Assembly: GCF_000166295.1 (NCBI RefSeq)
Contig: NC_017506.1
Location: 3,410,001 to 3,474,000, forward strand
DNA: 64,000 bases
Source of the DNA: Marinobacter adhaerens HP15
GTDB taxonomy: Bacteria > Pseudomonadota > Gammaproteobacteria > Pseudomonadales > Oleiphilaceae
Reading direction: 5' to 3'
Every line of letters begins with the position of its first letter. Position 1 is the first letter of the stretch. Position numbers and translations under genes: made by a program. Of this stretch, positions 18,123 to 26,950 are shown one piece after another. The notes under the pieces are model-generated. The model did not search any database and had not been told where the DNA came from. It saw only the letters and a list, made by a program, of their open reading frames with translations.

Positions 18123-19439
18123 ATGCCGCGATTCACACGGATGACTGCAACACTCCCGGGACTGCTACTGCCCGCTCTTATGGCCTTTCAGGCCCAGGCC
18201 TATGACCTGGAAATTCACGGTTCCAATACCGTCGGCGCTACCCTGGCGCCAATGCTGGTTACCGGCTATCTGGAAGAGCATGGCGGCGGACAGGTTGCAG
18301 CCAGGGGTACCGGCGTGGAAAACGAAAAGATCCTGCGAGCGCCTGTGAACAATCGGGCGGCCGAGGTGCTGGTTGCAGCGCACGGATCAAGCACCGGCTT
18401 CAAGGCGATGGCCGCAGGCAAGGCCGACATCTGGGCCTCTTCCCGCCCGGTAAAACCGCAGGAAGCAGAGCAATTTCGCGCCCGGGCGGATCTCACTGCG
18501 CCCGAGAGCGAGCACGTTATTGCCATTGATGGCCTGGCCATTCTGGTACACCCGTCCAACCCCGTAAGCAAAATGAGCATCGAAACCCTGGGCCGCGTAT
18601 TCTCCGGGCAGATCCGGAACTGGTCCGAGCTGGGCGGCCCGGACCGCCCGATTCATCTCTACGCCCGGGATGACCGTTCCGGAACCTGGGACACCTTCAA
18701 ATCCCTGGTTCTTGGAAAACAGTTCGAACTGGATAGCAACGCCAGGCGCTACGAATCCAACGACCAGCTGTCGGATGACGTAAGCAGGGATCCTTCGGGT
18801 ATTGGTTTCTCCGGCCTCGCCTCAGTGCGTAAGAGCAAACTCCTGGCGATCTCGGAAGGCAATGCCCCGGCGCTTCACCCCAACCAGCTCACCGTTGCCA
18901 GCGAGGATTATCCGCTATCACGACGCCTGTTCATGTACACGCCCGGGAGTGACGTCCCGCCACTTTCCGCAGGTCTGATTGGCTTTGCCCTCGGCCAGCA
19001 AGGCCAGGCACTGGTTGCCGAGTCCGGATTCATCTCCCAGAATCCCATCGCGGTCAAGCCGGAATTCGACGAATCGACGCCCGAGAGTTTTCGCCGCCTG
19101 ACCAGCAACTACCATCGCCTGACGGTCAATTTCCGTTTCTCCGAAGGCCGGACCAAGCTCGACAACAAGGCCCGCCGCGACCTGCAGCGAGTTCAGCAGT
19201 ATCTGAACCAGAACGGCCGGTCCGCTGACGACCTGTTACTCATCGGATTCGCCGACACCCAGAGCCATGAATTACGTGCCCAGATGATTTCCGAGCTCCG
19301 GGCCCTGTCGGTCCGCAAGGCCCTGCAGGAAGTGAACGTGCCGGATGTTGCCTACACGGGTTATGGCCAGTACATGCCGGTGGGCGGCAGCGGCAGCCCG
19401 CGCAATGGTCGGGTGGAAGTCTGGATCAAATCCCGCTAG
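18123..19439 (+). CDS. PstS-like substrate-binding domain fused to a C-terminal OmpA domain
   Basis: 438 residues. After a signal peptide (about 1-26), residues 27-320 match the phosphate-binding (PstS/PBP-like) fold: DLEIHGSNTVGATLAP at the start, DGLAILVHPSNPVSKM, VFSGQIRNWSELGG and a DDRSGTWDTFK ligand loop. Residues ~335-438 are an OmpA-like peptidoglycan-binding domain (VNFRFSEGRTKLDNKARRDLQ ... ARRVEVWIK-type ending). The combination suggests a phosphate or anion binder tethered to the cell wall rather than handed to an ABC importer, since no permease or ATPase genes adjoin. PstS-OmpA-type fusions are known in Pseudomonas relatives. Phosphate specificity is inferred, not shown. Confidence 0.82.
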   Translation: MPRFTRMTATLPGLLLPALMAFQAQAYDLEIHGSNTVGATLAPMLVTGYLEEHGGGQVAARGTGVENEKILRAPVNNRAAEVLVAAHGSSTGFKAMAAGKADIWASSRPVKPQEAEQFRARADLTAPESEHVIAIDGLAILVHPSNPVSKMSIETLGRVFSGQIRNWSELGGPDRPIHLYARDDRSGTWDTFKSLVLGKQFELDSNARRYESNDQLSDDVSRDPSGIGFSGLASVRKSKLLAISEGNAPALHPNQLTVASEDYPLSRRLFMYTPGSDVPPLSAGLIGFALGQQGQALVAESGFISQNPIAVKPEFDESTPESFRRLTSNYHRLTVNFRFSEGRTKLDNKARRDLQRVQQYLNQNGRSADDLLLIGFADTQSHELRAQMISELRALSVRKALQEVNVPDVAYTGYGQYMPVGGSGSPRNGRVEVWIKSR

Positions 19440-19552
19440 CCGAGACCAAAGTCTGAGGAAAAACTGCGGCAATCACCTATCCGCCACGACATCACAGATA
19501 TGTTGGGGTTTCCTATACTGACGGGGTCATTTCCAACCAACAGACAGGGACA

Positions 19553-20848
19553 ATGGACATCCAAAACGACCACCGTTACGCGATCAACCTGAACGTCCGG
19601 GGTATTCAGCCCTCGGCCACCCTTCGAATCAATGAGCTGAGCAATCACCTCAAATCCGAGGGCAAGGACATTATCAAACTCGGGCTGGGGCAGTCCCCCT
19701 TCCCGGTTCCTGATCGCGTGGTGGAGGCGCTCAAGGAGCACGCCCACGAAAAGGACTATTTGCCGGTAAAAGGGCTCAAGGGCTTACGCGAGGCAATCGC
19801 CGGCTACATTCGCCGGAGTGAGCGCATGCACTGCACCTGGGAAGACGTGCTGATTGGCCCGGGCTCCAAGGAACTGCTGTTCATGCTGCAGCTGGCCTAC
19901 TATGGTGATCTGCTGATCCCGCGTCCGAGCTGGGTTTCCTATGCCCCGCAAGCCCGGATCATCGGCCGCTCGGTTCACTGGTTGCCGACCCATGCCGAGA
20001 ACAACTGGCAGCTTACCGCCGAAGAGCTGGATATCATCTGTCGGGATGATCCCTCGCGGCCCCGGATTTTGATCCTGAACTACCCGTCCAACCCCACCGG
20101 CTGCACCTACACCGACGACCAGCTACTGGCCATTGCCAATGTGGCCCGAAAATACCGGCTGATCCTGCTCTCCGATGAGATCTACGGTGAGGTGCATTTC
20201 GAGGGCAGGCACAAATCCATTGCCCGGTATTACCCGGAAGGCACCATCATCAGTACCGGCCTTAGTAAATGGGCAGGTGCCGGCGGCTGGCGCCTTGGTA
20301 CATTCATTTTCCCCCGGGAACTGAGGCCGCTGCAGGACGCCATGGCCATCATCGCCAGTGAAACCTACACAGCGACGAGCGCACCGATCCAGCACGCGGC
20401 CATTGCAGCGTTCAATGGCGGTGACGACATCGACGAATACCTCAAACAGTCCCGTCGGGTGCTGAAGGTTGTTGGCGAGTACATGCACCGTCGACTGAGC
20501 GACATGGGCGCGGTAGTCCAGAAACCGGAAGGCGCGTTCTACCTGTTCCCGGACTTCTCCGGCTTCCGCGAACAACTGGCCAGTAAAGACATCAAGACCA
20601 GCCAGGCCTTCTGCCAGGCCCTGCTGGAAAACACTGGCGTTGCCATCCTGCCGGCCAGCGATTTTGGCTTCGTGCCGGATCATCTGGCGGCGCGCCTGGC
20701 CTTCGTCGACTTCGACGGCGCCGAATCGTTAGAGCTCGCCGGCGGCGACTATGCCGAACAGGAATTGGGCGACGACTTCGTGAAACAGGCTTGCCCGCGG
20801 CTGGTCACCGCCATGGACAAGATGGAGCAGTGGCTGAACAGCCTCTGA
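19553..20848 (+). CDS. PLP-dependent aminotransferase, class I/II
   Basis: 431 residues. The fold-type I core has the NYPSNPTG loop (176-183), the YGE after DEI at 208-213, and the Schiff-base lysine K239 in STGLSKWAGAGGWRLG. The C-terminal small domain has PEGAFYLFPDFSGF. It resembles aspartate/aromatic aminotransferases in length and motifs; the substrate is not determined. It sits alone, 113 bp after the PstS-OmpA gene and 56 bp before the inositol-phosphatase gene. Confidence 0.85.
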   Translation: MDIQNDHRYAINLNVRGIQPSATLRINELSNHLKSEGKDIIKLGLGQSPFPVPDRVVEALKEHAHEKDYLPVKGLKGLREAIAGYIRRSERMHCTWEDVLIGPGSKELLFMLQLAYYGDLLIPRPSWVSYAPQARIIGRSVHWLPTHAENNWQLTAEELDIICRDDPSRPRILILNYPSNPTGCTYTDDQLLAIANVARKYRLILLSDEIYGEVHFEGRHKSIARYYPEGTIISTGLSKWAGAGGWRLGTFIFPRELRPLQDAMAIIASETYTATSAPIQHAAIAAFNGGDDIDEYLKQSRRVLKVVGEYMHRRLSDMGAVVQKPEGAFYLFPDFSGFREQLASKDIKTSQAFCQALLENTGVAILPASDFGFVPDHLAARLAFVDFDGAESLELAGGDYAEQELGDDFVKQACPRLVTAMDKMEQWLNSL

Positions 20849-20904
20849 TCCCGCCGTGTTAGACTGGCGCCCTCATTCTCTAACGGGATATCAACGGGGG
20901 CGCC

Positions 20905-21729
20905 ATGTCTGATTCAGTTTCTCTGCTCGAGATTACCGACTTTGCCGAAAACCTGGCCCGCGAGGCGGGCGAACTGATTCGCCGCGAGCGGGACAGCAAC
21001 GCCCTGCGCACCGATTACAAGCATCAAACCGAGCTGGTAACCCACGCCGACGTGATGGCGGACGAATTCATCACAGGCGCCATCCGAAAACGCTTCCCCG
21101 GCCACCGGATTCTCTCGGAAGAGACCATGCCCGACCTTAGCCAGGCCGAGGAGCTGGATACACCCCTCTGGATCGTCGACCCCATCGATGGCACCGTGAA
21201 CTATGCCTATGGCCATCCCCAGGTAGCCGTCTCCATCGCCTATGCCGAAAAAGGTCGGGTTCAGGCCGGTGTGGTGCATGCGCCCTTCCCCGGCGAAACC
21301 TTCCGGGCGACCCGCTCAGAAGGCGCCACCCTGAACAACCATCCGATCCGCCACAGCGGCGCCACCGTGCCCCGTGATGCCCTGTTTGCAACCGGCTTCC
21401 CCTACACCAAAGACGCCCTGGAACCACTGGTCAAACGCCTGGATGCGATGATTCACCAATGCCGCGACCTGCGCCGCATCGGTTCCGCGGCACTGGATAT
21501 CTGCTGGGTGGCCTGTGGCCGATTAGATATCTACTATGAAAACGTCAGCCCATGGGACTTCGCCGCCGCCCGCCTGATCGCCCTGGAAGCAGGCGCCACC
21601 GCTGGCCATTTCAGTGAAGTGCCCGACGGCTATCCTGCCGACCTCTGGGGCCGCGACATCCTGATTTCGGCGCCGGCTCTCTGGGAGCCTGTTCGGTCTA
21701 TCCTGCGGTCGGCCTCGGGGTATGACTGA
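20905..21729 (+). CDS. Inositol monophosphatase family protein
   Basis: 274 residues. The metal-binding motifs of this family are present: SEET (71-74), DPIDGTVN (D92, D95) and the C-terminal SPWDFAAARLIALEAGA. These Mg2+-dependent phosphatases act on inositol monophosphate, histidinol phosphate or PAP; the motifs do not separate these. Length is in the family range. The gene is followed by the palindromic elements. Confidence 0.86.
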   Translation: MSDSVSLLEITDFAENLAREAGELIRRERDSNALRTDYKHQTELVTHADVMADEFITGAIRKRFPGHRILSEETMPDLSQAEELDTPLWIVDPIDGTVNYAYGHPQVAVSIAYAEKGRVQAGVVHAPFPGETFRATRSEGATLNNHPIRHSGATVPRDALFATGFPYTKDALEPLVKRLDAMIHQCRDLRRIGSAALDICWVACGRLDIYYENVSPWDFAAARLIALEAGATAGHFSEVPDGYPADLWGRDILISAPALWEPVRSILRSASGYD

Positions 21730-21791
21730 TTAGACCTGTGCTCGCCGGTAGATTTTTGGCCGTAGCCTTCCAGCTTTGGGGCTGGCACGGA

Positions 21792-21887
21792 ATGGGAACC
21801 TTCTTCCCGGAACCGCTACGAGCACATCCATGTGCGCTTGGCGCCGGCCATCCTTGGCCGTCGACATTCCGGGAAGAAGGTTCCCAT
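21792..21887 (+). repeat. Palindromic element, copy A
   Basis: A perfect 21-bp stem pairs 21792-21812 with 21867-21887. Inside lies a 54-nt core (21813-21866) with two small hairpins: GCACAT-CC-ATGTGC at 21822-21835, and CGGCCA-TCCT-TGGCCG at 21845-21860. The outer arms extend imperfectly (ggca/tgcc blocks). The reverse complement of copy B's core matches this core at 51 of 54 positions, but the stems share only the inner five base pairs. Confidence 0.9.
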
Positions 21888-21983
21888 CCCCTGCCGGCAT
21901 TGCAGTGAGATATCGCAGAAATTTGGAAGAAAGATCGGATAGGGGGTAATCGAAAGATATATCTCTAGAGCTGGAGAGTCGCT

Positions 21984-22081
21984 GTTGGGTGGGGCTTTTA
22001 CGGAATGTCGGCGGCCATGGATGGCCGACGCCAAGCGCACATGGATGTGCTCGTAGCGGTTCCGTAAAAGCCCCACCCAAC
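21984..22081 (-). repeat. Palindromic element, copy B (inverted relative to A)
   Basis: A perfect 22-bp stem pairs 21984-22005 with 22060-22081. The core (22006-22059) carries CGGCCAT-GG-ATGGCCG at 22012-22027 and GCACAT-GG-ATGTGC at 22037-22050. Orientation is opposite to copy A, so the two cores form a large imperfect inverted repeat with each other as well. The stem is a different sequence from copy A's apart from the innermost CGGAA/TTCCG. Confidence 0.9.
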
Positions 22082-22136
22082 GGCGCCAGACTCCCAAGCC
22101 TTCAGGCTACAGAATTTAAAGCAGCCGACTCCAGAC

Positions 22137-22724
22137 TCAACCCCAAACACCCTCGGCAACCAACCCCCAACTCTCGTCGAAGTCAGTAGAAGGCAACCGC
22201 GAGAACGACGAACGGATAAACCGCTGAATCCGGCCCTCAACAAACACCAGGACAAAGTCCGCGCCGCGAGCAGACGTCGTCCGGGGCCGCAGACCCTGGC
22301 GGATTTCGCCTTCTTTGAGGGTTTGCCGTACCTGGGTTTCCAGGCGCTCGAAGAACTGGGAGGCACGCTTGCGCAGGGTGTCGTTCTCGCCCATCAGGGC
22401 ATCGCCGGTCAGCACACAGCACAGGCCAGGGTTGCGCTCAGCGAACACCAGCACCAAATGCACCAGCTGTTGAAGGCGAATCCGCACGTCCTCCTGCTCC
22501 TGCAGGATCACCTGGCAGCGAGAGAACACGGCCTCTTCAGCAAACTCTATAAGCGCCTCGAACATTTTCCGCTTGCTGGGAAAATGCCGATACAAAGCGG
22601 CCTCGGTAACGCCCACGGATTTGGCGAGACCGGCGGTGGTGATACGGGCGCCCGGATCGGTCTCCAGGAGTTCCACAAGAGCATGGAGAATCGCCTCGCG
22701 GCGACTGGGTTTCTGGTCAGTCAT
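22137..22724 (-). CDS. slmA: Nucleoid occlusion factor SlmA
   Basis: 195 residues, TetR-family. The N-terminal helix-turn-helix reads ITTAGLAKSVGVTEAALYRHFPSKRKMFEALIEF, followed by an all-helical dimer domain with CCVLTGDALMGEN and a C-terminal FVEGRIQRFIRS. Length and internal phrasing match SlmA, which binds DNA sites and blocks FtsZ ring assembly over the nucleoid. Downstream are copies A and B of the palindromic element. The gene starts 90 bp past the end of thiG and is probably separately expressed. Confidence 0.88.
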   Translation of the reverse strand: MTDQKPSRREAILHALVELLETDPGARITTAGLAKSVGVTEAALYRHFPSKRKMFEALIEFAEEAVFSRCQVILQEQEDVRIRLQQLVHLVLVFAERNPGLCCVLTGDALMGENDTLRKRASQFFERLETQVRQTLKEGEIRQGLRPRTTSARGADFVLVFVEGRIQRFIRSSFSRLPSTDFDESWGLVAEGVWG

Positions 22725-22814
22725 GGCAGGACAGCAGCGCTCTGATTTATCGTTGTCGGGGCCGGTCGTTCAGCGCCGGCCCTCGGTTATCGTTAGTCAG
22801 GATTGTGCCCGAGA

Positions 22815-23624
22815 TCAGAAGAAGGTGCCATCAATGGGCGAGGATGCGCTGGCATAGAGCTTCTTGGGCATCCGGCCCGCCAGATAGGCTTCACGACCAG
22901 ACTCAATGGCCAGGCGCATGGCGTTGGCCATTCGGATCGGGTCTTTGGCCTGGGCAATGGCGGTATTCATCAGTACGCCGTCGCAGCCCAGCTCCATGGC
23001 GATGGTGGCATCCGACGCGGTGCCAACACCGGCATCCACGAGCACCGGAACATTCGCATTCTCTACGATCAGACGGATGTTATACCGGTTCTGGATACCC
23101 AGGCCGGAACCGATCGGGGCACCAAGGGGCATGATGGCCACACAGCCCATCTCTTCCAGACGCTTGGCCAGCAGCGGGTCGTCCGAGCAGTAGACCATGA
23201 CCTTGAAGCCGTCCTTGATGAGCTCTTCGGCGGCAACCAGGGTCTCAGTCATGTTCGGGTAAAGGGTTTTCTCCTCGCCAAGGACTTCCAGCTTCACCAG
23301 GTCGTGGCCATCCAGAAGCTCGCGGGCCAGCTTGCAGGTGCGGACCGCGTCTTTCGCGGTATAGCAGCCCGCCGTGTTGGGCAAAATGGTATAGCTGCTT
23401 GGGGAAATCACATCCAGCAAATTCGGCTCATCCGGGTTCTGGCCGAGGTTCGTGCGGCGCACCGCAACGGTAACAATCTCGGCACCGCTGGATTCGATAG
23501 CATGGCCGGTTTCCATCATGTCACGATATTTGCCGGTCCCGACGAGCAAACGGGACTGGTAGACCCGCCCGGCAATTTCGAGCGGTTTGTCTTCTGGAAG
23601 CTGGAGTTCGGATGTCTCTGTCAT
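22815..23624 (-). CDS. thiG: Thiazole synthase ThiG
   Basis: 269 residues. TIM-barrel thiazole synthase of thiamine biosynthesis, which builds the thiazole phosphate from DXP, dehydroglycine and ThiS-thiocarboxylate. Recognisable blocks are [35 protein letters not shown], a VKLEVLGEE strand with the Schiff-base lysine, and [10 protein letters not shown] and [11 protein letters not shown] phosphate-binding loops. The AGGAA site sits 6 nt before the ATG at 23624. It lies 66 bp downstream of thiS on the same strand and is likely co-transcribed. Confidence 0.95.
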   Translation of the reverse strand: MTETSELQLPEDKPLEIAGRVYQSRLLVGTGKYRDMMETGHAIESSGAEIVTVAVRRTNLGQNPDEPNLLDVISPSSYTILPNTAGCYTAKDAVRTCKLARELLDGHDLVKLEVLGEEKTLYPNMTETLVAAEELIKDGFKVMVYCSDDPLLAKRLEEMGCVAIMPLGAPIGSGLGIQNRYNIRLIVENANVPVLVDAGVGTASDATIAMELGCDGVLMNTAIAQAKDPIRMANAMRLAIESGREAYLAGRMPKKLYASASSPIDGTFF

Positions 23625-23690
23625 AGTGTTCCTGAATCGTTTGTTACGGGAGGATGGGAACCGCCGTCATGGGTGGGCTGGGCAGACTGT

Positions 23691-23891
23691 TCAGCCGCCG
23701 CCAATGGCGTGAACGACTTCTACACGGTCGCCATCGCTCAGAGTAAATTCCGGGTGCCGGCTTCGTGGCACTATGTCCTCGTTAACCTCAACCGCAAGCC
23801 GCTTGCCGGCCAGCGCCATCTTTTCAATCAGCGTGGCAATGGTGGCGCCACTCGGCAGCTCCATTTGATCGCCATTTACCTGAACCTGCAT
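23691..23891 (-). CDS. thiS: Sulfur carrier protein ThiS
   Basis: 66 residues, beta-grasp fold, ending in the required C-terminal Gly-Gly (HAIGGG) that becomes the thiocarboxylate. The N-terminal MQVQVNGDQMELPSGATI is typical for the family. Partner of ThiG, encoded next. It starts 25 bp after the DUF423 gene. The sulfur-loading genes (thiF, thiI) are not in this window. Confidence 0.92.
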   Translation of the reverse strand: MQVQVNGDQMELPSGATIATLIEKMALAGKRLAVEVNEDIVPRSRHPEFTLSDGDRVEVVHAIGGG

Positions 23892-23916
23892 CGTGACTCT
23901 TGAACCTCTGTATTCT

Positions 23917-24330
23917 TCACTTGTTCCGGCGGAGACCGGAGGTTATTAACAGCGCCCAGCCCACCATGAAACACAACCCACCAAGGGGCGTGATCGGACC
24001 GATCCAGCGGATGTCTGTCAGCACCAGAAGGTAAAGACTGCCACTGAATAACAGAATGCCGGCCAGAAAAAACCCGGCCGACCAGGCCAGAAGCTTTCTG
24101 GACAGGCCCTGTGCAGCCAGCAATGCCAGCAGAACCAGCGCAATGGAATGATACATTTGATATGTGACGGCGGTCTCGAAAACTTCAAGGCCCCGCTCAC
24201 TGACCAGATTGCGTAGCCCGTGTGCACCGAAAGCGCCGGCCATCACTGCCACCAGGGCCAGAAAAGCACCCGCCACCAGCGGTAACCGAAGAATGCCGCT
24301 TCTGGCCGGTTGTACGGATTCAGCAGTCAC
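23917..24330 (-). CDS. DUF423 membrane protein
   Basis: 137 residues with about four hydrophobic segments. The family signature is visible as MAGAFGAHGLRN near residue 35 and VTYQMYHSIALVLLALLA near 55, with a C-terminal PLGGLCFMVGWALL. DUF423 proteins are small inner-membrane proteins of unknown role. The 5' end overlaps apaH by 11 bp, so it is translationally coupled to the apaH-ksgA-pdxA-surA set. Confidence 0.86.
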   Translation of the reverse strand: MTAESVQPARSGILRLPLVAGAFLALVAVMAGAFGAHGLRNLVSERGLEVFETAVTYQMYHSIALVLLALLAAQGLSRKLLAWSAGFFLAGILLFSGSLYLLVLTDIRWIGPITPLGGLCFMVGWALLITSGLRRNK

Positions 24331-25123
24331 AGTGGATCTTTTCTCCCGAATCCAGGTTCATCATGGTCAGTGCGCCACCCCAGACACACCCGGTGTCCAG
24401 GCCGACAAAACGGTCACTGCCGGTTTTTCCTTCCAGGGCTGCCCAGTGGCCAAACACCACCCGTACATCGTCATTGCGGGGAAAATGAAACCACGGCTGG
24501 TAACCTTCCGGCGCGCTGTCGACGCTTTCCTTGGCCGCCAGTTCCAGAGAGCCATCCTCGGCAATAAAGCGCATGCGGGTGAAATAGTTGGTAATGACCC
24601 GCCAGCGGTCCATTCCCTGCAGGGACTCGTCCCAGCGCTCGGGCTGATTGCCGTACATATGGGTAAAGTATTCCTCGGCGGTTTCGCCCCGGATCACGGC
24701 TTCAACTTCCCTGGCACACTCCATTGCCTGGCTGACCGTCCAGATATGGGGCAAACCGGCGTGGGTCATCACCAGATTCCGGGCCGGGTCGTGAACACAG
24801 AGATTCTGCTGCCGGAGCCAGTTAACCAGCCGCTCGTGATCCGGAGCGTCAAGGATATCGGACAGGGTGTCTTTGCGACGCGTCTGATGACCGCCCAGGG
24901 ACACCGCCAGCAGATGCAGGTCGTGATTGCCAAGCACGACGACCGCCGAATCCCCGAGGCTCTCGATATATCTCAGGGTTTCCAGCGAAGACGGGCCGCG
25001 GTTGATCAGATCGCCGGCCACCCACAGACGGTCACGGGAGGGAGAGAAATCCACTTTCTCCAGGACATCCCTGAGACGCTCGTAACAGCCCTGAATATCG
25101 CCGATCGCGTAGTCAGTCATCAC
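24320..25123 (-). CDS. apaH: Symmetrical diadenosine tetraphosphatase ApaH
   Basis: 267 residues. Metallophosphoesterase hydrolysing Ap4A to two ADP. Metal-binding blocks [15 protein letters not shown] and [12 protein letters not shown] are all present, with a later THAGLPHIW. Length is standard. It overlaps ksgA by 11 bp and DUF423 by 11 bp. The apaG gene that sits between ksgA and apaH in many gammaproteobacteria is absent here. Confidence 0.95.
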   Translation of the reverse strand: MMTDYAIGDIQGCYERLRDVLEKVDFSPSRDRLWVAGDLINRGPSSLETLRYIESLGDSAVVVLGNHDLHLLAVSLGGHQTRRKDTLSDILDAPDHERLVNWLRQQNLCVHDPARNLVMTHAGLPHIWTVSQAMECAREVEAVIRGETAEEYFTHMYGNQPERWDESLQGMDRWRVITNYFTRMRFIAEDGSLELAAKESVDSAPEGYQPWFHFPRNDDVRVVFGHWAALEGKTGSDRFVGLDTGCVWGGALTMMNLDSGEKIHCDC

Positions 25124-25943
25124 TTACCTCGTTTGCCGGATTGGCTGCACCCTTCTCGGTAAAAAGCAGGTCGGCAATCGCCACGAAATCGGCCAGCGCG
25201 AGGTTCTCCGGTCGCAGACCGTCATTGATGCCAAGGCTCCGGAGCTGTTCGGCCGACACCATGCCGCCCAGTGCCTTGCGGAGAGTTTTCCGCCGGGCGT
25301 TAAAGGCTGTGCGGACCACAGCCTGGAGTGTCGTCAAATCCTTCGCCGGGTGTGGCAGGGTCTTGTGAGGCACCAATCGGACAATCGCCGAATCCACCTT
25401 GGGCGCCGGTCGGAAAGCGCCGGGCCCCACTTCAAACAGCGGCTGAACCCGGCAGAAATACTGGGTCATGATGCCTAGACGCCCGTAATTGTTGTCACCC
25501 GGCACCGCTGCCATTCGCTGAACCACCTCTTTCTGCAGCATGAAGTGCATATCCTGCACAACACCGGCCTGGGACAGCAGGTGGAAAATCAGCGGTGTGG
25601 AAATGTTGTACGGCAAATTACCGATGATCCGCAGGGGGCGATCCACCATGAGCTGGCTGAAATCAAACTTGAGTGCGTCCGCCTCGTGAATCCGGAATTC
25701 GGGATAGTTGAAGAACTTGGTGCGCAGCACGGGAATCAGATCCCGATCCAGTTCTACCACCTGGAGCTTCGGGTTCACCGCCAGTATTTCCTCGGTCAGT
25801 GCGCCCAGGCCAGGGCCAATTTCCACGATGGCGTCATCGGGTTTCGGGTTAATGGCGCGGATGATCTGCTCTATGACCCCCGGATCATGGAGGAAATTCT
25901 GGCCAAACCGTTTTCTGGCCTGGTGGCCGGCTTTGTTGCTCAC
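25113..25943 (-). CDS. rsmA: 16S rRNA dimethyladenosine transferase RsmA (KsgA)
   Basis: 276 residues. It dimethylates two adjacent adenines in the 3' helix of 16S rRNA late in 30S assembly. Motifs are RFGQNFLHD at the start, the SAM-binding [22 protein letters not shown], and the catalytic [11 protein letters not shown]. It overlaps the upstream pdxA by 4 bp (ATGA) and the downstream apaH by 11 bp. Confidence 0.96.
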   Translation of the reverse strand: MSNKAGHQARKRFGQNFLHDPGVIEQIIRAINPKPDDAIVEIGPGLGALTEEILAVNPKLQVVELDRDLIPVLRTKFFNYPEFRIHEADALKFDFSQLMVDRPLRIIGNLPYNISTPLIFHLLSQAGVVQDMHFMLQKEVVQRMAAVPGDNNYGRLGIMTQYFCRVQPLFEVGPGAFRPAPKVDSAIVRLVPHKTLPHPAKDLTTLQAVVRTAFNARRKTLRKALGGMVSAEQLRSLGINDGLRPENLALADFVAIADLLFTEKGAANPANEVSDD

Positions 25944-26950
25944 GAACGGGTCTCTTCAATTGCAGATTTTCGACAACGAGCCATTTGCTCGCCTACCTTC
26001 AGGGCCGTATGCAGACTGCCGGCATCGGCTCGACCGGTTCCCGCCAGATCCAGGGCCGTGCCATGATCCACGGACGTGCGCACAATCGGCAACCCCAGGG
26101 TAATGTTCACCGCGCGCCCAAAGCCCTGAAACTTCAGCACCGGCAGCCCCTGATCATGATACATGGCCAGAACCGCATCGGCCTGGTCGAGCCAGTGCGG
26201 AGTAAACAGGGTATCCGCAGGTAAAGGTCCGGTCAGAGAAATGCCTTCGGCACGCAGAGCCTCCAGGGTTGGCTCGATGGTGTCGATTTCCTCCCGACCA
26301 AGGTGACCACCTTCGCCGGCATGAGGATTCAGGCCGGCCACCAGTATCCTGGGCCGGGCAACACCGAAGAACTTTTTTAGATCAGCATCGAGAATTCGCG
26401 TTACCTGAGTCAGGCGCTCCGGGGTAATGGCGGCGGATACGTCCTTGAGCGGTAAGTGGGTGGTAACAAGCGCAACCCGCAACTCTTCGGTCGCCAGCAT
26501 CATGACCACACGATCCACACCGCAGAGCTCCTGCAGGAACTCGGTATGGCCGCTGAACGCGATGCCGGCATCGTTGATAACGCCCTTATGGACAGGCGCC
26601 GTCACCATGCCGTCAAAATCGCCGCTGAGGCAGCCGTTCGCGGCGACTTCCAGCGTTCTGAGCACATAAGCACCGCTGCCGGTATCCAGTGTGCCCGGTT
26701 CATGATTGGCACAACCGTCCACATGCAGAACCGACAGCAGGCCTGCCTCCATTTCCGGCGACTCTCCGGGCTGCCAGGCACGCAGTTCAACCGCCAGGTT
26801 CATTTGCTTCGCCCGGGCCTCCAGCAATGGCCGGCTGGCAACCACCACCACACCTGCGCTCCGGGCTTCAAGAGCCAGTTGCAGGCACAACTCCGGACCA
26901 ATGCCGGCAGGTTCGCCGGCCGTCAGTGCCAGCACCACGGGATTACTCAT
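25940..26950 (-). CDS. pdxA: 4-hydroxythreonine-4-phosphate dehydrogenase PdxA
   Basis: 336 residues. NAD-dependent enzyme of the DXP-dependent vitamin B6 route. The N-terminal [14 protein letters not shown] block is diagnostic; [46 protein letters not shown] (metal-binding His) and [11 protein letters not shown] follow in order. It shares one base with the surA stop codon and overlaps ksgA by 4 bp. Confidence 0.96.
   Translation of the reverse strand: MSNPVVLALTAGEPAGIGPELCLQLALEARSAGVVVVASRPLLEARAKQMNLAVELRAWQPGESPEMEAGLLSVLHVDGCANHEPGTLDTGSGAYVLRTLEVAANGCLSGDFDGMVTAPVHKGVINDAGIAFSGHTEFLQELCGVDRVVMMLATEELRVALVTTHLPLKDVSAAITPERLTQVTRILDADLKKFFGVARPRILVAGLNPHAGEGGHLGREEIDTIEPTLEALRAEGISLTGPLPADTLFTPHWLDQADAVLAMYHDQGLPVLKFQGFGRAVNITLGLPIVRTSVDHGTALDLAGTGRADAGSLHTALKVGEQMARCRKSAIEETRS

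Larger units (their letters stand above)
21730..22136. repeat. Intergenic region with two inverted copies of a palindromic element (A and B)
   Basis: This 407-bp gap between the converging 3' ends of the phosphatase and slmA genes holds no credible ORF. It contains two ~100-bp elements in opposite orientation, described separately as copies A and B, with ~96 bp of AT-richer sequence between them. Confidence 0.85.

Noticed and set aside
21792..22081. Palindromic elements as integron attC sites or ERIC repeats
   Set aside because: No integrase gene or attC core consensus, and the sequence does not match ERIC; stems are longer and variable.
22758..22782. Hairpin GGGCCGG/CCGGCCC after thiG
   Set aside because: Neither strand has a T-run after the stem, so it cannot be called a terminator.
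22803..23903. Long plus-strand ORF (366 codons) opposite thiG and thiS
   Set aside because: It is entirely antisense to two well-supported genes and its translation resembles no family; GC-rich third positions make such shadows common.
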